The notes beneath the pieces are model-generated. The model made no database searches. It was not told the origin of the DNA and saw only the letters and a program-made list of their open reading frames with translations. Of a stretch of DNA of 55,404 bases, positions 54,300-55,404 are shown one piece after another. The position numbers were made by a program, and so were the translations under genes. Source of the DNA: a bacterium (GTDB taxonomy: Bacteria; Acidobacteriota; Polarisedimenticolia; Polarisedimenticolales; Polarisedimenticolaceae); contig JAAELQ010000135.1 in assembly GCA_024226515.1 (NCBI GenBank), positions 1-55,404 on the forward strand, written 5' to 3'. The stretch's first letter is position 1. Every line of letters begins with the position of its first letter.

Positions 54300-55079
54300 A
54301 TGTCCCAGCTCGACAATCGTGTGGTCATGATCACGGGAGCCACGGCCGGAGTCGGCGAAGCCTGCGCCCGCGCCTTCGCGCGCGAGCACTGCCGCGTGAT
54401 CGTCGCGGCCCGACGAACCGAACGGCTCGAGCGTCTGGTGCGCGAGCTGCGCGAGGACGGCGCGCCGGGCGTACTCGCCGTCTCGCTCGACGTGCGCAAC
54501 GCCGAGGACGTCTTCACCGTGGTCAACGGGCTCGGCGACGACTGGAAGGCGATCGACGTGCTGGTCAACAACGCCGGCCTGAGCCGCGGGATGGATCCGC
54601 TTCACAGCGGCAGCCTCGACGACTGGAACGAGATGATCGACACCAACGTCAAGGGGCTGTTGCACATCGATCGCGCGGTCACGCCTGCGATGGTCGCCCG
54701 CGGCTCCGGACACGTGATCCACATCGGCTCGATCGCCGGCCGCGAGGTCTATCCCGGCGGCAACGTGTACTGCGCGACGAAGCACGCCGTCCGGGCGCTG
54801 ACCGACGGCCTGCGCCAGGACCTCCTAGGCACCGGGGTGCGAGTCACGTCGATCGATCCGGGGCTGATCGACACCGAGTTCAGCGTGGTGCGCTTCCACG
54901 GAGACGACAAACGCGCGAAAGCGGTCTATCGCGGCATGACGCCGCTGACGGCCGAGGACGTCGCCGAGGCCGTACTGTTCGCCGCGACCCGTCCGCCACA
55001 TGTAAACGTGGCCGACATGATGCTGTTGCCTGCCGATCAGGCATCGGCCACCCAGGTCCATCGCGGTGACCCCGCCTGA
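54300..55079 (+). CDS. Short-chain dehydrogenase (YdfG-like)
   Basis: 259 residues with GAGGAGG 4 nt before the ATG. The NAD(P) motif TGATAGVGE (12-20) and the catalytic Ser144, Tyr157 and Lys161 (YCATK) are complete, as is NNAG (90-93). AARRTERL after the second strand suggests NADP preference. The sequence resembles YdfG/serine 3-dehydrogenases that reduce 3-oxo acids, but the substrate cannot be fixed by sequence. It stands alone, followed after 79 bp by the truncated VWA gene. Confidence 0.92.
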   Translation: MSQLDNRVVMITGATAGVGEACARAFAREHCRVIVAARRTERLERLVRELREDGAPGVLAVSLDVRNAEDVFTVVNGLGDDWKAIDVLVNNAGLSRGMDPLHSGSLDDWNEMIDTNVKGLLHIDRAVTPAMVARGSGHVIHIGSIAGREVYPGGNVYCATKHAVRALTDGLRQDLLGTGVRVTSIDPGLIDTEFSVVRFHGDDKRAKAVYRGMTPLTAEDVAEAVLFAATRPPHVNVADMMLLPADQASATQVHRGDPA

Positions 55080-55158
55080 GGGGGATCCACCGCGGCGATC
55101 GTCTAGACGGGTTGACTGGGCTGACCCGTTGGCGTAGTTCTGCACTGTAGGAGGCGTC

Positions 55159-55404
55159 ATGTCGCGTCGGCTTCGGCTGCCGGGCCTCGGTCTGTTCCTG
55201 ATCGCCGCGGTCGGGATCGTCGGGGCCCAGGAACAGAACCGGGACGAGCCCCGCGAGATCGGGCTGGTCGAGCAGACCGGAACCCGTCTGGCGCAGATCG
55301 ACGTCACCGTCATCGCCGCCCCCGAGGTTCTGGCCGAGCTGACCGCGGACGACTTCAAGGTCAAGGTCAACATGACCAAGATCAAGGAGTTCCGCCTGGA
55401 CCGC
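55159..55404 (+). CDS. VWFA-related protein, N-terminal fragment (cut by window end)
   Basis: 82 codons are visible before the window stops. TAGGAGG lies 4 nt upstream of ATG 55159. A signal peptide (LPGLGLFLIAAVGIVGAQ) leads into EIGLVEQTGTRLAQIDVTV and LTADDFKVKVNMTKIKEF, the lead-in strands of the acidobacterial VWFA-related family seen also at 10980-12203. The VWA domain itself would lie to the right of the window. Confidence 0.75.
   Translation, partial: MSRRLRLPGLGLFLIAAVGIVGAQEQNRDEPREIGLVEQTGTRLAQIDVTVIAAPEVLAELTADDFKVKVNMTKIKEFRLDR

Noticed and set aside
55112..55140. TTGACT-17-TAGTTC as a promoter of the last VWA gene
   Set aside because: The -10 matches only two of six positions, so it is not strong enough to annotate.

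Overview
The window is a GC-rich, gene-dense bacterial chromosome segment. It shows no rRNA, tRNA, CRISPR array, insertion sequence or prophage. Two genes (10980-12203 and the truncated one at 55159) carry the VWFA-related domain style that is abundant in Acidobacteriota. The high GC, frequent GTG starts, seven-bladed NHL protein and lipoprotein metalloprotease agree with an uncultured acidobacterium. That assignment is inference, not proof. MsbA and a TonB-family protein point to a Gram-negative (diderm) envelope. Mpl points to meso-diaminopimelate peptidoglycan.

Layout from left to right. 1-98: copy A of a structured dispersed repeat. 99-3910: a minus-strand group with a GATase-like protein, Mpl, a patatin phospholipase and a secreted hypothetical. 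4005-6185: Pcm and an archaeal-type ProS. 6193-12853: NHL beta-propeller, membrane protein plus Lon-like protease, VWA protein and a small kinase. 12854-13206: the only gene-free stretch over 300 bp, holding repeat copies C and B. 13207-19163: a minus-strand operon sucC-sucD-ndk-msbA-glycosyltransferase. 19256-21152: rnhB, gpmA and a ferredoxin closed by a strong terminator. 21247-27003: a translationally coupled cassette of ketosynthase, methyltransferase, FAD oxidoreductase, degenerate ADP-ribosylglycohydrolase-like protein and CPBP protease. 27021-30844: a metalloprotease and two PIN toxin-antitoxin pairs flanking a TetR regulator and a TPR protein. 30924-36707: an atypical SDR, a SulP transporter with STAS and cyclic-nucleotide domains, an unknown protein, then thioredoxin reductase and glutaredoxin. 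36830-41251: glgB and a GH57 enzyme. 41256-46489: isocitrate dehydrogenase, an ABC exporter pair, an epimerase-like protein and a VOC protein. 46534-55404: a TonB-family protein, Tpx, an acyl-CoA dehydrogenase-hemE-hemY operon, an AIM24-like protein, a pseudopilin, a zinc-ribbon membrane protein, an SDR and a truncated VWA protein.

Most of the window is housekeeping: TCA enzymes, haem, glycogen, redox control, cell-wall recycling and lipid A export. The accessory content is concentrated in 21247-30924.

The two most unusual signals are these. First, a 76-bp repeat occurs in three copies; the inverted copy keeps a 10-bp stem through paired changes on both arms, and every G.U wobble lies on the same strand, which suggests a transcribed RNA. 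Second, the five-gene ketosynthase cassette has overlapping reading frames and looks like an undescribed small lipid or polyketide pathway. A recurring -10/N6/ATG arrangement without a ribosome-binding site suggests leaderless mRNAs at several regulators.
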